Part shown: piece by piece, positions 8,789 through 17,791 of the stretch
How positions within the stretch are numbered: position 1 is the first letter of the stretch
Layout: each line of letters opens with the position of its first letter
Source: Mycolicibacter minnesotensis
GTDB taxonomy: Bacteria > Actinomycetota > Actinomycetes > Mycobacteriales > Mycobacteriaceae
Length of the DNA stretch: 64,000 nucleotides
Reading direction: 5' to 3'
NCBI RefSeq assembly: GCF_010731755.1
Contig: NZ_AP022589.1
Location: 1,798,001 to 1,862,000 of the forward strand
Made by a program: the position numbers and the translations under genes
Notes under the pieces: generated by a model
What the model was told of the DNA's origin: nothing
The model's database searches: none
Seen by the model: the letters and a program-made list of their open reading frames with translations, nothing else

Positions 8789-9039
8789 CCGGCGTCGCAG
8801 GGGCTCGACCTGGGCTTCGAAGTACTGCGGATACCCTGACCCGCCAGCCGACGTTGTTCTACACGCCAACTGGTTTCAGCGTCTGATGGCCAACTGGTGG
8901 GAGCATTCGACGATGACGCCGTTGCCCGAACAAGAAGCGCACGAGATCCGCGCATTCGAACCGCGTCACCAGCTTTGAGGCGCGTGGGCAGCGAGCGTTG
9001 TTTCCTCCGCCCCATGGCAACTAGCTCTATCCTTTTGCA

Positions 9040-9840
9040 ATGAAACAGGAGCGCCTCAGGGTTGAGGTCGTCGATGGCATCGCCTACGTGACGCTGGACC
9101 GAGCGGACAAGATGAACAGCCTTGACCTGCCGATGATGCAAGCACTGGCTTCGGTCCCCGGTCAGCTGACCCGTGACCGGTCGATCCGCGTGGTGATCCT
9201 GCGCGGCGATGGCCGGGCGTTCTGCACCGGGCTTGACTTTGCCGGAACGAAGCTGTCCGGGCTGGCCGGCGTACGCAACTTCGGCAAGTTGCCCTGGCAG
9301 AAGACCAACCTGTTTCAGCAGGCCTGCTGGGCCTGGCGCGACCTGCCGGTTCCGGTAATCGCAGCGCTCCACGGCCATTGCTATGGCGGAGGCCTGCAGT
9401 TGGCGCTGGCTGCCGACTTCCGGATCGCGACGCCGGACTGCAAGCTTTCGATCATGGAGGCCAAGTGGGGCCTGATCCCCGACATGACCGGAGCGGTCAC
9501 ATTGCGCGAGCTGCTTCCCATGGATGTGGCCAAACGCCTGACCATGACAGCCGAAGTGTTCTCCGGCAAAGACGCACTCGGGTACGGGTTGGTGACCTCA
9601 GTTGCCGACGATCCCGTTGCCGCCGCTGTGGATCTGGCGGCACAGCTCGCTGAGCGGTCGCCAGATGCACTGGTGGCGACCAAGAAGCTGTTCCACTCGA
9701 CATGGACGTCGTCCCCTCGCCGGACGTTCTGGATAGAATCGGTGTTGCAACTTCGGCTACTTCGGAGTCGCAATCACCGCTTGGCGCGACAGGCGGGTCG
9801 CGATGGCAGACCCGTCTGGGAGCCACGGTCGTTGGCCTGA
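9040..9840 (+). CDS. Enoyl-CoA hydratase/isomerase family protein (crotonase)
   Basis: 266 residues. Crotonase features are clear: the CoA-binding loop RAFCTGLDFAG near residue 62, the oxyanion-hole segment HGHCYGGGLQLALAADFRIA near residues 111-130, and the catalytic acidic region SIMEAKWGLIPDMTG with Glu and Asp. These enzymes act on acyl-CoA thioesters in fatty-acid degradation; hydratase, isomerase or dehydrogenase-like activity cannot be separated here. The gene stands alone between the uncertain ORF and the beta-lactamase-fold gene, which starts 8 nt after its stop on the same strand, suggesting co-transcription. Confidence 0.87.
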   Translation: MKQERLRVEVVDGIAYVTLDRADKMNSLDLPMMQALASVPGQLTRDRSIRVVILRGDGRAFCTGLDFAGTKLSGLAGVRNFGKLPWQKTNLFQQACWAWRDLPVPVIAALHGHCYGGGLQLALAADFRIATPDCKLSIMEAKWGLIPDMTGAVTLRELLPMDVAKRLTMTAEVFSGKDALGYGLVTSVADDPVAAAVDLAAQLAERSPDALVATKKLFHSTWTSSPRRTFWIESVLQLRLLRSRNHRLARQAGRDGRPVWEPRSLA

Positions 9841-9848
9841 GCACCAAC

Positions 9849-11369
9849 GTGACGGTGTCGGCATCATTCATCACTCGCTTCTGCACTGCGGGAACCGTGG
9901 CGCTGGTACTCGGGGCGGTCTCGTCGTGCGGCCACCCGGCGCCCCTGCCTGCGCCATCCCTGGGCACACCCTCCACCACAGTGCCCGTCATCTCTCGCCC
10001 GGACGTGCCCTACGCACCTCGCGAGGAGCTGGTCGCTCCTGTCTCCACATTGATCAACGACGCGATCGCGGTGCCCCGGCTGCCGGGTGCGGTGGTCCGG
10101 ATCGGCCACGCCGGCACGATCGCGTTCAGTCAGGCGTTCGGCGTGCGCCGACTCGCGGACGAACCCGCGCTCGACGGCTCACCTTCGGCGGCCGAGCCGA
10201 TGACCGAGGACACCATCTTCGACATCGCATCGTTGACGAAGTGCCTCGCGACGACCGTCGCCGTCCTGCAACTGCACGAACAGGGCCGGGTCCGAATCGA
10301 CGACCCCGTCCAGACCTACCTGCCGGATTTCAACGAGACCGACGATCCCCGACGCGCCCAGGTGACGCTACGCATGCTGCTCACCCACACTTCGGGTATC
10401 GGGGGCGATTTGAGCCACCAGGGCCCTTGGGGTCTGACCGAGGCCGACAAGGCCGGCGGTGTTCATCGGGCACTGACTGCACCGCTGGAGTTCGGCCCCG
10501 GCGAGCTATTCCATTACTCCGACATCGGTTTCATCATCCTGGGCGAGTTGGTCGAGACGTTGACCGGACAACCGTTGGACACCTACGTACAGAACAACGT
10601 CTTTGCGCCGCTGGGAATGGCCGACACCCGTTACCTTCCGGCCACCAAAGCCTGTGGCCCACAACGTCTCCGCGGTACGGCCATCGCGTTCGACGCCAGT
10701 GCATCCCGGGGCGGCGAGTGCCCATCAGGTAGCTGGAGCACTGACATTTTGGCCCGCATCGCGCCGACGTCGCATGACGAGGACACCCCCGACATCAACC
10801 CCGACTACGACCATCTGCTGCGCGGCACGGTGAACGATCCGACGGCCCGCCGCATGGGAGGTGTAGCCGGCAGCGCCGGGGTGTTCTCCACCGCGGCCGA
10901 CGTCGGTAGATACGCACAGGCCCTACTCGATCGACTCGCCGGTCGCCCGAGCCCGTTCCCGCTGCGGCAATCGACCCTGGAACTGATGACGACGCCCCAG
11001 CAACCCGGGCACGACGCCGCACAGGTCGTGGCCGCGAACGCCGCCGCGCAACAGGCGAATGCAGACACGCCCAATATGGCCGATCCCCTGCTCGCCGCGA
11101 ACTATCCGGCGATCAGGGGGCAGGACCTACGCGGCCTCGGCTGGGATATCGACACGCCGCACTCCCGTCCGCGCGGCATGATTTTTCCCATCGGCAGCTT
11201 TGGGCACACCGGGTTCACCGGCGTGACGCTGTGGATCGACCCGGGGTCGGACACCTACGTGATCGTGCTCGCCAACGTGATCCATCAGCGCGGCGGTCCG
11301 CCCATCGCAGGCCTCAGTGGCGACGTGGCCACCGTGACCGGCCGGGCGCTGCATCTCTACGGCAACTAA
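9849..11369 (+). CDS. Serine beta-lactamase-fold lipoprotein (class C / esterase type)
   Basis: About 506 residues from GTG 9849; the open frame extends upstream into the crotonase gene but the signal peptide fits this start. A lipobox VSSC about 28 residues in marks a lipoprotein anchored outside the membrane. The beta-lactamase (PF00144) domain has SLTK with Ser near 128, the Tyr motif HYSDIGF near 223 (YSD in place of YxN), and a C-terminal HTGFTG in place of KTG. This set is typical of penicillin-binding-protein-like esterases and D-amino-acid peptidases rather than true beta-lactamases. It likely acts on cell-envelope substrates. Confidence 0.85.
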   Translation: MTVSASFITRFCTAGTVALVLGAVSSCGHPAPLPAPSLGTPSTTVPVISRPDVPYAPREELVAPVSTLINDAIAVPRLPGAVVRIGHAGTIAFSQAFGVRRLADEPALDGSPSAAEPMTEDTIFDIASLTKCLATTVAVLQLHEQGRVRIDDPVQTYLPDFNETDDPRRAQVTLRMLLTHTSGIGGDLSHQGPWGLTEADKAGGVHRALTAPLEFGPGELFHYSDIGFIILGELVETLTGQPLDTYVQNNVFAPLGMADTRYLPATKACGPQRLRGTAIAFDASASRGGECPSGSWSTDILARIAPTSHDEDTPDINPDYDHLLRGTVNDPTARRMGGVAGSAGVFSTAADVGRYAQALLDRLAGRPSPFPLRQSTLELMTTPQQPGHDAAQVVAANAAAQQANADTPNMADPLLAANYPAIRGQDLRGLGWDIDTPHSRPRGMIFPIGSFGHTGFTGVTLWIDPGSDTYVIVLANVIHQRGGPPIAGLSGDVATVTGRALHLYGN

Positions 11370-11429
11370 GGCGTTGCGGGCCTCGAATTCCCGCAGGCGA
11401 TCGCGGCGGTCAGCATCGCCCGCAATGCC
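11370..11429 (+). terminator. Candidate terminator of the lipoprotein gene
   Basis: GGCGTTGCGGGC at 11370-11381 pairs with GCCCGCAATGCC at 11418-11429, with one G-T pair. The hairpin begins right after the stop codon. The 36-nt loop is long and no T-tract follows, so the assignment is tentative. Confidence 0.3.
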
Positions 11430-11567
11430 TCTTGAAACCCCGCGATGGCACGCGTTGGGAGCATGTGCCCGAGCCGCTACAGCTTGTTGGGTCTCACGCA
11501 CGACAAGGACATGCCACCGTCGCTGACAATAGGACACGGAGCGTCAGACCCCCCAACAACAGCTCCC

Positions 11568-12944
11568 TCAGTGCGCCATATTCGTAAACCGGGACAAATG
11601 CAGCTGGTGCGCAACGGTAATCGTCTTCGTCGGACCATTACGGTGCTTGGCCAGAATCAGGTCCGCTTCCCCGCCACGCGGGTCATCACGCTCAAAAGCA
11701 TCGGGCCGGTGCAGCAGGATCACCATGTCGGCGTCCTGCTCAATGGCACCGGACTCGCGAAGGTCGGCCAGCATCGGTTTTTTGTCGGTGCGCTGTTCCG
11801 GGCCACGGTTCAGCTGGCTCATGGCGATCACCGGAACCTCGATCTCCTTGGCCAACAGCTTGAGATTACGGGAGAATTCGGAGACTTCCTGCTGGCGTGA
11901 TTCGACCCGCTTGCCCGAGGTCATCAGCTGCAGGTAGTCGATGACCACCAGCCTCAGGTCGGCCTTCTGCTTGAGCCGGCGGGCTTTCGCGCGGATCTCC
12001 ATCATGGTCAGGTTCGGTGAGTCGTCGATATACAGCGGCGCCTCACTGATCTCGCTCATCCTGCGCGCCAACCGAGTCCAGTCGTCGTCACTCATCCGCC
12101 CCGAGCGCATGTCGGCGAGTTTGATCTTGGCCTCCGCCGACAGCAACCGCATGACGATCTCGGACTTGCTCATTTCCAGCGAGAAGATGACGCTGGCCAT
12201 CCGGTTCTTGATCGAGCAGGACCGCATAAAATCTAGTCCCAGAGTCGATTTGCCCATACCCGGACGAGCCGCAACCACGATCATCTGACCCGGGTGCAGG
12301 CCGTTGGTCACCTCGTCGAGGTCGGTGAAGCCGGTCGGTACGCCACGCGCCACCCCACCGTGGGAGGCGATCGCGTCGATCTCGTCCATGGTGGGCTGCA
12401 GCAGATCTTCCAGGGGAACGAAGTCCTCGGAGAGCCGGCGGTCGGCGACTTCGTAGATCTCGGCCTGGGCACGGTCGACGATCTCGGCCACGTCGGCGCC
12501 CTCAGCACCGGCGTAGCCGTACTGCACCACCCGGGTGCCGGCCTCCACCAGGCGGCGCAGCAGCGCCTTCTCCGAGACGATCGTGGCGTAGTAGCCGGCG
12601 TTGGCCGCCGTGGGCACCGTAGAGATCAGGGTGTGCAGATAGGGCGCGCCGCCCACCCGGCGCAACAGGCCCCGGCGGTCGAGCTCGGCGGCCACAGTCA
12701 CCGCGTCGGCGGGCTCACCGCGGCCGTAGAGGTCCAGAATCGCGTCGTAGATGTTCTGGTGCACCGGCCGGTAGAAATCGGCGGGCCGCAGCCGCTCCAG
12801 CACGTCGGCGATGGCGTCCTTGCTCAGCAGCATGCCCCCGAGCACCGACTGCTCTGCGGCGAGATCCTGGGGTGGCTGGCGGCCGACGTCTTCGCGTGGT
12901 GGCTCTTCGAGCTCCGAGTGACCACGGTCGTCGACTACTGCCAT
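11568..12944 (-). CDS. dnaB: Replicative DNA helicase DnaB (intein-free)
   Basis: 458 residues from ATG 12944 (MAVVDDRGHSELEEP); the longer in-frame opening to 13136 is not family sequence. DnaB unwinds DNA ahead of the replication fork as a hexameric ring. The N-terminal DnaB domain (PPQDLAAEQSVLGGML) interacts with primase. The RecA-like C-terminal domain has Walker A ARPGMGKST, then FSLEMSKSEIVMRLLS and the H4-like stretch SQLNRGPEQRTDKKPMLADLRESG. M. tuberculosis DnaB is interrupted by an intein; here the helicase sequence is continuous. It follows the rpsF-ssb-rpsR-rplI set on the same strand but 497 bp away and behind a strong hairpin, so it probably has its own promoter. Confidence 0.97.
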   Translation of the reverse strand: MAVVDDRGHSELEEPPREDVGRQPPQDLAAEQSVLGGMLLSKDAIADVLERLRPADFYRPVHQNIYDAILDLYGRGEPADAVTVAAELDRRGLLRRVGGAPYLHTLISTVPTAANAGYYATIVSEKALLRRLVEAGTRVVQYGYAGAEGADVAEIVDRAQAEIYEVADRRLSEDFVPLEDLLQPTMDEIDAIASHGGVARGVPTGFTDLDEVTNGLHPGQMIVVAARPGMGKSTLGLDFMRSCSIKNRMASVIFSLEMSKSEIVMRLLSAEAKIKLADMRSGRMSDDDWTRLARRMSEISEAPLYIDDSPNLTMMEIRAKARRLKQKADLRLVVIDYLQLMTSGKRVESRQQEVSEFSRNLKLLAKEIEVPVIAMSQLNRGPEQRTDKKPMLADLRESGAIEQDADMVILLHRPDAFERDDPRGGEADLILAKHRNGPTKTITVAHQLHLSRFTNMAH

Positions 12945-13392
12945 GCGCCCCACCTTCTCCACTGACACACTCGAACATACATTCGACGGCGCCTCCCCGA
13001 GGATAACCCCCGAACATAACCGTGGGCACCGACATCCCCGAGTGTCGTGCCGCGTTGACGGTAGGCGTTGCTGGCGGCCAGACAAAACGAGGTTGTTCAC
13101 AAAGGTGTGGATCAAGTGTGCACACCGCACCCGCAATTGTTTGGATCGGTGGGGATGACTTGTGGATGGAAGTTGTAAGTCCGGTTATCTCCGCAGATCA
13201 ACGCGGTGCCGTCGGGCGATTTGATTGTGGAGGACAATCTCTCCGGCGTGTCGCCTCAGGTTGCCGCCTTGGGCGTGTTGCCCTGCGCACAGGTAGACGC
13301 AATTCCACATGACGGTAAACAGCCCCGCGATGGCAGACGCGCCGAAAAGTTAGCCAGAGCTAACGGCGCCGGACCCATTCCGAACGCAGCAA
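12945..13392. other. Intergenic region upstream of dnaB
   Basis: No credible gene is seen. The stretch 13090-13170 has several imperfect DnaA-box-like words: TTGTTCACA at 13093, TGTGGATCA at 13106 and TGTGGATGG at 13161. It should contain the dnaB promoter. The short frames here have no ribosome binding site or family similarity. Confidence 0.35.
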
Positions 13393-13427
13393 AGCCCCGG
13401 TGGCGCCGATCAGGCGCCGCCGGGGCT
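13393..13427 (-). terminator. Intrinsic hairpin terminator after rplI
   Basis: A 15-bp stem (AGCCCCGGTGGCGCC with GGCGCCGCCGGGGCT, one G-T pair) closes a 5-nt loop, 15 nt beyond the rplI stop. Reading leftward it is followed by TTTGC, only a short T-run, as is usual in mycobacteria. It should end the rpsF-ssb-rpsR-rplI transcript. Confidence 0.75.
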
Positions 13428-13441
13428 GCTGAGGTGCGTGC

Positions 13442-13900
13442 CTAGTTTGCGGCCGCGACGTCGAGGGTGACGTTGACGTCGACCTCGGGGTGCAGGTGCA
13501 CCGACACCGCGTGGCTGCCAATGGCCTTGATGTGCGCCTTGGGCAGCCGGACGATCCGCCGGTCGAGGTTGGGGCCGCCGGCCTTCTTGATGGCGGCCAC
13601 CACGTCAGCGGCCGTCACCGAGCCGAACAGCTTGCCCGAGTCGCCGGAGGTCTTCACCGGCAGCACAACCGAGCCCAGCGCCTGCAGAGCTTCCTTGAGC
13701 TCCTTGGCGTGGTCCAGGTCGCGCACCTGCTTGGTCTCACGGGCCCGGCGGATGTCGTCGGCCTGCTTCTGCGCGCCGCGGGTGGCGACGATCGCCAGCC
13801 CCCGCGGGAGCAGGTAGTTGCGGCCGTATCCGTCCTTGACCTCGACGGTGTCTCCGGCCGCTCCGAGGTGGTCCACCTCAGCGGTCAAAATGAGCTTCAT
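13442..13900 (-). CDS. rplI: 50S ribosomal protein L9
   Basis: 152 residues, usual length. The N-terminal domain [13 protein letters not shown], then [21 protein letters not shown], is the rRNA-binding L9 signature; a long connecting helix rich in Arg/Lys/Glu and a C-terminal domain ([13 protein letters not shown]) follow. L9 binds 23S rRNA near the L1 stalk. It is the last gene of the rpsF-ssb-rpsR-rplI operon, 32 bp after rpsR. Confidence 0.97.
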   Translation of the reverse strand: MKLILTAEVDHLGAAGDTVEVKDGYGRNYLLPRGLAIVATRGAQKQADDIRRARETKQVRDLDHAKELKEALQALGSVVLPVKTSGDSGKLFGSVTAADVVAAIKKAGGPNLDRRIVRLPKAHIKAIGSHAVSVHLHPEVDVNVTLDVAAAN

Positions 13901-13932
13901 CGTTTCGTACTTTCTGGAGATCGAAGGGTCGG

Positions 13933-14187
13933 CTAGCGCGCCGACGAGGTGAAGGGCAGCAACGCGACCTCGCGGGCGTTCTTCACCGCAAGCGCGACGT
14001 CGCGCTGGTGCTGAACGCAGTTACCGGTCACACGACGGGCGCGAATCTTGCCCCGCTCACTGATGTAGGTACGCAGCAGCGAGGTGTCCTTGTAATCGAT
14101 CACCTGCTTCTTGTTGGAGCAGAATGCGCACTTGCGAGCCTTGATCGGCTTCTCAGGAGCCGGGCGCCGCTTGTTGGATTTGGCCAT
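13933..14187 (-). CDS. rpsR: 30S ribosomal protein S18 (Cys-containing, rpsR1-type)
   Basis: 84 residues. Typical S18 core: [23 protein letters not shown] and a C-terminal [20 protein letters not shown]. The CAFC pair plus a later Cys marks the zinc-binding C+ form; mycobacteria also have a zinc-independent paralogue elsewhere that is made under Zur control. S18 pairs with S6 on the platform of the small subunit, fitting its operon with rpsF. Confidence 0.97.
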   Translation of the reverse strand: MAKSNKRRPAPEKPIKARKCAFCSNKKQVIDYKDTSLLRTYISERGKIRARRVTGNCVQHQRDVALAVKNAREVALLPFTSSAR

Positions 14188-14220
14188 CTACCTATCTCTT
14201 TCGTGCTGTGGTTCGTTTGC

Positions 14221-14739
14221 CTAGAAGGGCGGTTCGTCGTCGGCCCCACCGAAGGAGCCCGACGCCGGTGCACTGCCCCACGGGTCTTCCGCGGGCGGGC
14301 CGGACGGACCGGATTGGGCGCCGGAGGCTGAAGCGCCGCCGCCCCCACCGAAGCCGCCTCCGCCGCCGCCGCGGCTGACCTTGTTGATCTTGGCGGTGGC
14401 GTACCGCAACGAGGGGCCGACTTCGTCGACCTCAACCTCGTAGACGGTGCGCTTCTCGCCCTCGCGGGTCTCGAAGGACCGCTGGCGCAGCCGCCCGGTC
14501 ACGATCACCCGCGATCCGCGGGTGAGGCTCTCGGCAACATTCTCGGCGGCTTCCCGCCAGATGTTGCACCTCAGGAACAGCGCGTCGCCGTCCTTCCACT
14601 CATTGCTCTGCCGGTCAAAGACCCGCGGAGTGGACGCCACCGTGAAGTTGGCGACCGCTGCCCCCGAGGGGGTGAACCGCAGATCGGGGTCCGCGGTCAG
14701 GTTTCCAACGACGGTGATCGTGGTGTCACCTACAGCCAC
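14221..14739 (-). CDS. ssb: Single-stranded DNA-binding protein
   Basis: 172 residues. The OB-fold occupies about residues 1-115 ([44 protein letters not shown]). A Gly/Ser/Ala-rich flexible linker follows, and the acidic tip DDEPPF is the conserved tail that recruits replication and repair proteins. It coats single-stranded DNA during replication. It lies 78 bp after rpsF and 33 bp before rpsR in the conserved operon. It is the main SSB rather than the shorter SsbB paralogue. Confidence 0.97.
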   Translation of the reverse strand: MAVGDTTITVVGNLTADPDLRFTPSGAAVANFTVASTPRVFDRQSNEWKDGDALFLRCNIWREAAENVAESLTRGSRVIVTGRLRQRSFETREGEKRTVYEVEVDEVGPSLRYATAKINKVSRGGGGGGFGGGGGASASGAQSGPSGPPAEDPWGSAPASGSFGGADDEPPF

Positions 14740-14817
14740 GGGGCCCTCCTAGGATCGGTGGCAGCGCTTGAGTGCTGCATTCGCAGCTTGAGCCTACGCA
14801 ACGACTGCGACAGCCTG

Positions 14818-15108
14818 CTACGACTTGTCGGTGCGCATCACCTTGGTGCGAAGCACCGACTCGTTCAGGCTGAGCTGACGGTCGAGCTCGGACACGGTGG
14901 CCGGTTCGGCCTTGACGTCGATGACCGCGTAGATGCCTTCGGCATGCTTGGCGATCTCGTAAGCCAGGCGGCGCTTGCCCCAGATGTCGACCTTGTCGAC
15001 CGAACCGCCGTCTTTACGGACGACGTTCAGGAACGTCTCCAAGGACGGGGCAACGGTGCGCTCGTCGAGAGTGGGGTCAAGGATGACCATGATTTCGTAT
15101 GGACGCAT
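14818..15108 (-). CDS. rpsF: 30S ribosomal protein S6
   Basis: 96 residues, full length. [20 protein letters not shown] at the start, [22 protein letters not shown] in the middle and [12 protein letters not shown] near the end are S6 hallmarks. S6 forms a heterodimer with S18 on the 30S platform. It is the first gene of the ribosomal/ssb operon. The 182-bp gap to fadD on the other strand holds the divergent promoters and marks the left border of the inserted lipid locus. Confidence 0.97.
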   Translation of the reverse strand: MRPYEIMVILDPTLDERTVAPSLETFLNVVRKDGGSVDKVDIWGKRRLAYEIAKHAEGIYAVIDVKAEPATVSELDRQLSLNESVLRTKVMRTDKS

Positions 15109-15290
15109 GGGAACCTCATCACCTCCTATGGTCGTAGTGCGGCCGTGGAGGTGTCCACGGCAGGAGGGTCGCCTGCGTCGGCAACCGGGTCAGGTTACCG
15201 GACCAGGCAGGCCGCCACGAAATCGCGGGTCCGGGCCACCGCGTGACGCTCACCCGGCGAATGTCGCATTGTGGCGGTAGCCTCACCGCC

Positions 15291-17030
15291 ATGTCAGATG
15301 TTTCCCTATTAACTTTGTTGCGCGAACGGGCGTTCCTCTCCCCCGACGAACCCGCCTTCACGTACACCGACTACGAGCAGGACTGGGACGGCGTCGCGGA
15401 GACGCTGTCCTGGTCACAGATGTATCGCCGCGCGCTGAACGTCGCCAAGGAACTCAAGCAGCACGGCTCCGCCGGGGATCGGGCCGTGATCCTTGCCCCG
15501 CAGGGCCTGGCCTACATTGCGGGTTTCCTGGGAGCCATGCAGGCCGGATTCATCGCGGTGCCGTTGCCGGTGCCCCACCCCGGCGCCCATGACGAGCGGG
15601 TCAGCGCCGTGCTCACCGACACCACGCCCTCGGTGGTCTTGACCACAACCGGAGCCGCCGGCCTGGTCGCCGAATACGTCCGCGAATCCGGGGCCGACGC
15701 CACCGCCACCGTCGTCGAAGTAGACGCCCTGGACTTGGACGCCAGCGTCAGCATGGGCGAGCAGCCCCTCGACTCGGGCGGCGTCGCCTACCTGCAGTAC
15801 ACCTCCGGCTCAACCCGGCTTCCCGCCGGCGTCATGGTGTCGCACCGCAACCTTCAGGTGAACTTCCGGCAGTTCATGGCCGGCTACTTCCCCGAGTTCA
15901 ACGGGGTGGCGCCGCCCGACACCACCATTGTGTCGTGGCTGCCCTTCTACCACGACCTGGGCCTGATCCTGGGCGTCATCGCACCGGTCCTCGGCGGCTA
16001 CCGATGCGAGCTGACCAGCCCCGTGGCATTTCTGCAGCGCCCGGCCCGCTGGATCCAGGCGATGGCCGACCACCGCCGGGCGTTCTCGGCGGCGCCGAAC
16101 TTCGCCTTCGAACTCGCGGTCCGCAAGACCACCGACGAAGACCTCGCCGGCCGCGACCTGAGCGACGTGCTCGGCATTGTGAGTGGCAGCGAGCGCGTCC
16201 ACCCCGCCACGCTGGATCGCTTCATGAACCGCTTCGGCCCCCACAAGTTCCGGGCCCGCGCACTGCACCCCGCCTACGGACTGGCCGAGGCGACGCTCTA
16301 CGTCGCCACCCTCGATGTGGAATGCCCCCCGCAGACGGTCTACTTCGAGTCGGAGAAGCTGACCCGTGGCAGCGCGCAGCGCTGCCAGACCGAAGAGGGC
16401 ACCCCCTTGCTCAACTACGGTGTTCCGAAATCGCCGGCAGTGCGGATCGTGGACCCCGACACCTGCGCCGAATGCTCGGCGGGCACCGTCGGCGAGATCT
16501 GGACCGCCGGAGCCAACGTCTCCGCCGGCTACTGGAACAAGCCTGAACAGACCCAGGAAGTGTTCGAGGCGAAGCTGGTCAGGGCATCCGAGGGCACCCC
16601 GAGCGGCCCCTGGCTGCGCACCGGCGACCTCGGGTTCATCTCCGAAGATGAGCTCTTCATCGTGGGCCGGATGAAGGACCTGCTGATCATCCGGGGCCGC
16701 AACCACTACCCCGAGGACATCGAATCCACCCTGCAAGAGATCAGCGGTGGCCGGGTCGCTGCGATCTCGGTTCCGGTCGACGAGGACGAAACCCTGGTCA
16801 CCATCATCGAGGTTCGCGAGCGTGCCGAGTCCGCCGAGGAGAAGGCGCAGCGGCTCTCGACACTCAAGAACGATGTGCAGGCGGCTATCGCCCAGAACCA
16901 CGGGGTGACCGTCGCCGACGTGGTGCTGGTGGGCCCGGGATCGATTCCCATCACCACCAGCGGCAAGGTGCGCCGTGCTGCATGTGTCGAGCAGTACCAG
17001 ACCCGGCAGTTCACCCGTGTAGACGGATGA
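15291..17030 (+). CDS. fadD23: Fatty-acyl-AMP ligase, FadD23-like
   Basis: 579 residues from ATG 15291; earlier in-frame codons are not family sequence. The adenylation core has YLQYTSGSTRLPAGVMVSH, the A5-like HPAYGLAEATLY and the A7 motif LRTGDLGF, with GRMKDLLIIRGRNHYPEDIE and a C-terminal Lys in TTSGKVRRAA. The sequence follows the FAAL subgroup used by Pks loci, which activates fatty acids as acyl-adenylates and loads them on a polyketide synthase. It leads the plus-strand part of the lipid locus, with sap 31 bp and chp further downstream. FadD23 of the sulfolipid locus and its trehalose polyphleate counterpart are the nearest roles. Confidence 0.88.
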   Translation: MSDVSLLTLLRERAFLSPDEPAFTYTDYEQDWDGVAETLSWSQMYRRALNVAKELKQHGSAGDRAVILAPQGLAYIAGFLGAMQAGFIAVPLPVPHPGAHDERVSAVLTDTTPSVVLTTTGAAGLVAEYVRESGADATATVVEVDALDLDASVSMGEQPLDSGGVAYLQYTSGSTRLPAGVMVSHRNLQVNFRQFMAGYFPEFNGVAPPDTTIVSWLPFYHDLGLILGVIAPVLGGYRCELTSPVAFLQRPARWIQAMADHRRAFSAAPNFAFELAVRKTTDEDLAGRDLSDVLGIVSGSERVHPATLDRFMNRFGPHKFRARALHPAYGLAEATLYVATLDVECPPQTVYFESEKLTRGSAQRCQTEEGTPLLNYGVPKSPAVRIVDPDTCAECSAGTVGEIWTAGANVSAGYWNKPEQTQEVFEAKLVRASEGTPSGPWLRTGDLGFISEDELFIVGRMKDLLIIRGRNHYPEDIESTLQEISGGRVAAISVPVDEDETLVTIIEVRERAESAEEKAQRLSTLKNDVQAAIAQNHGVTVADVVLVGPGSIPITTSGKVRRAACVEQYQTRQFTRVDG

Positions 17031-17061
17031 ACGGGCCGCGCCAAGGCGCCAAGCACTCAGC

Positions 17062-17739
17062 ATGTGGTTAGCCCTGCTGGTGATGGCCGCAGCAACCAGC
17101 GTTGAGCCGGTTCGCATCGGCCTGACCCTGTTGATGCTGAACCGGCCCCGGCCGGTCCTGCAGCTGATGGCCTTCTTATGCGGCGGCTTCCTGATGGGGA
17201 CCACCGGCGGCTTGGTGGTGCTGTTGTTCCTGCCACCCACGGTGACCGAGGCCTCGGGGCTGACCCTGCCCCGGGTTCAGGTGGTGATCGGCGCACTGGC
17301 GCTGCTCACGGCCGCCGTGCTGGCGGCCAGGGTCATCGCCGCGCGGCGGCAGGGTTCGCGCCCTGCCGGTTCGGCATCGGTACCGGCCAGGGTGTCCGCG
17401 GGGGCGCAGCGCCTGCTGCGGGGCCGCTCGCTGTGGGTGGCCGGCACCGCCGGTCTGGGGATCGCGCTGCCGTCGCTGGACTATCTGGCGGCATTAGCGG
17501 TCATCGTCGCCTCCGGCGCCCCCACCGGCACGCAGGTCGCCGCGCTGCTGACGTTCAACGTGGTGGCGTTCGCGCTCGTCGAGATTCCGCTGCTGGCCTA
17601 TCTGGTGGTTCCCGACGCCACCCATGCGGTCATGGCCGCGCTGAACAACTGGGTTCGGCAACGGCGTCCAGAGCAGGTAGCGGCGCTGCTGGCCACTGTG
17701 GGCGGCGTCTTGTGCACTGCCGGGATCCTCGGTTTGTGA
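17062..17739 (+). CDS. Sap/Gap-family integral membrane protein
   Basis: 225 residues with about six hydrophobic segments: one at the start (MWLALLVMAAATSVEPVRIG), then near residues 32-58, 72-92, 130-155, 160-182 and 205-225. The opening segment and spacing match the GAP (glycopeptidolipid addressing) family and its sulfolipid member Sap (Rv3821). These small membrane proteins assist MmpL-dependent export of complex lipids. Its position between fadD and chp, as in acyl-trehalose loci, supports this role. No enzyme motif is seen. Confidence 0.82.
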   Translation: MWLALLVMAAATSVEPVRIGLTLLMLNRPRPVLQLMAFLCGGFLMGTTGGLVVLLFLPPTVTEASGLTLPRVQVVIGALALLTAAVLAARVIAARRQGSRPAGSASVPARVSAGAQRLLRGRSLWVAGTAGLGIALPSLDYLAALAVIVASGAPTGTQVAALLTFNVVAFALVEIPLLAYLVVPDATHAVMAALNNWVRQRRPEQVAALLATVGGVLCTAGILGL

Positions 17740-17791
17740 GAGGGTGAAGAGCGGGCCCGACAGCGGGCCTGCACGGTTGAAGGGGTTAGCG

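Noticed and set aside
8618..8978. Small transposase-like ORFs on both strands
   Set aside because: No transposase motif, inverted ends or target duplication could be seen.
11568..12944. Intein in dnaB
   Set aside because: The helicase motifs run without interruption over 458 residues; no splicing blocks are present.
13090..13170. A replication origin
   Set aside because: The DnaA-like words are few and imperfect and no AT-rich element or dnaA/dnaN pair is next to them.
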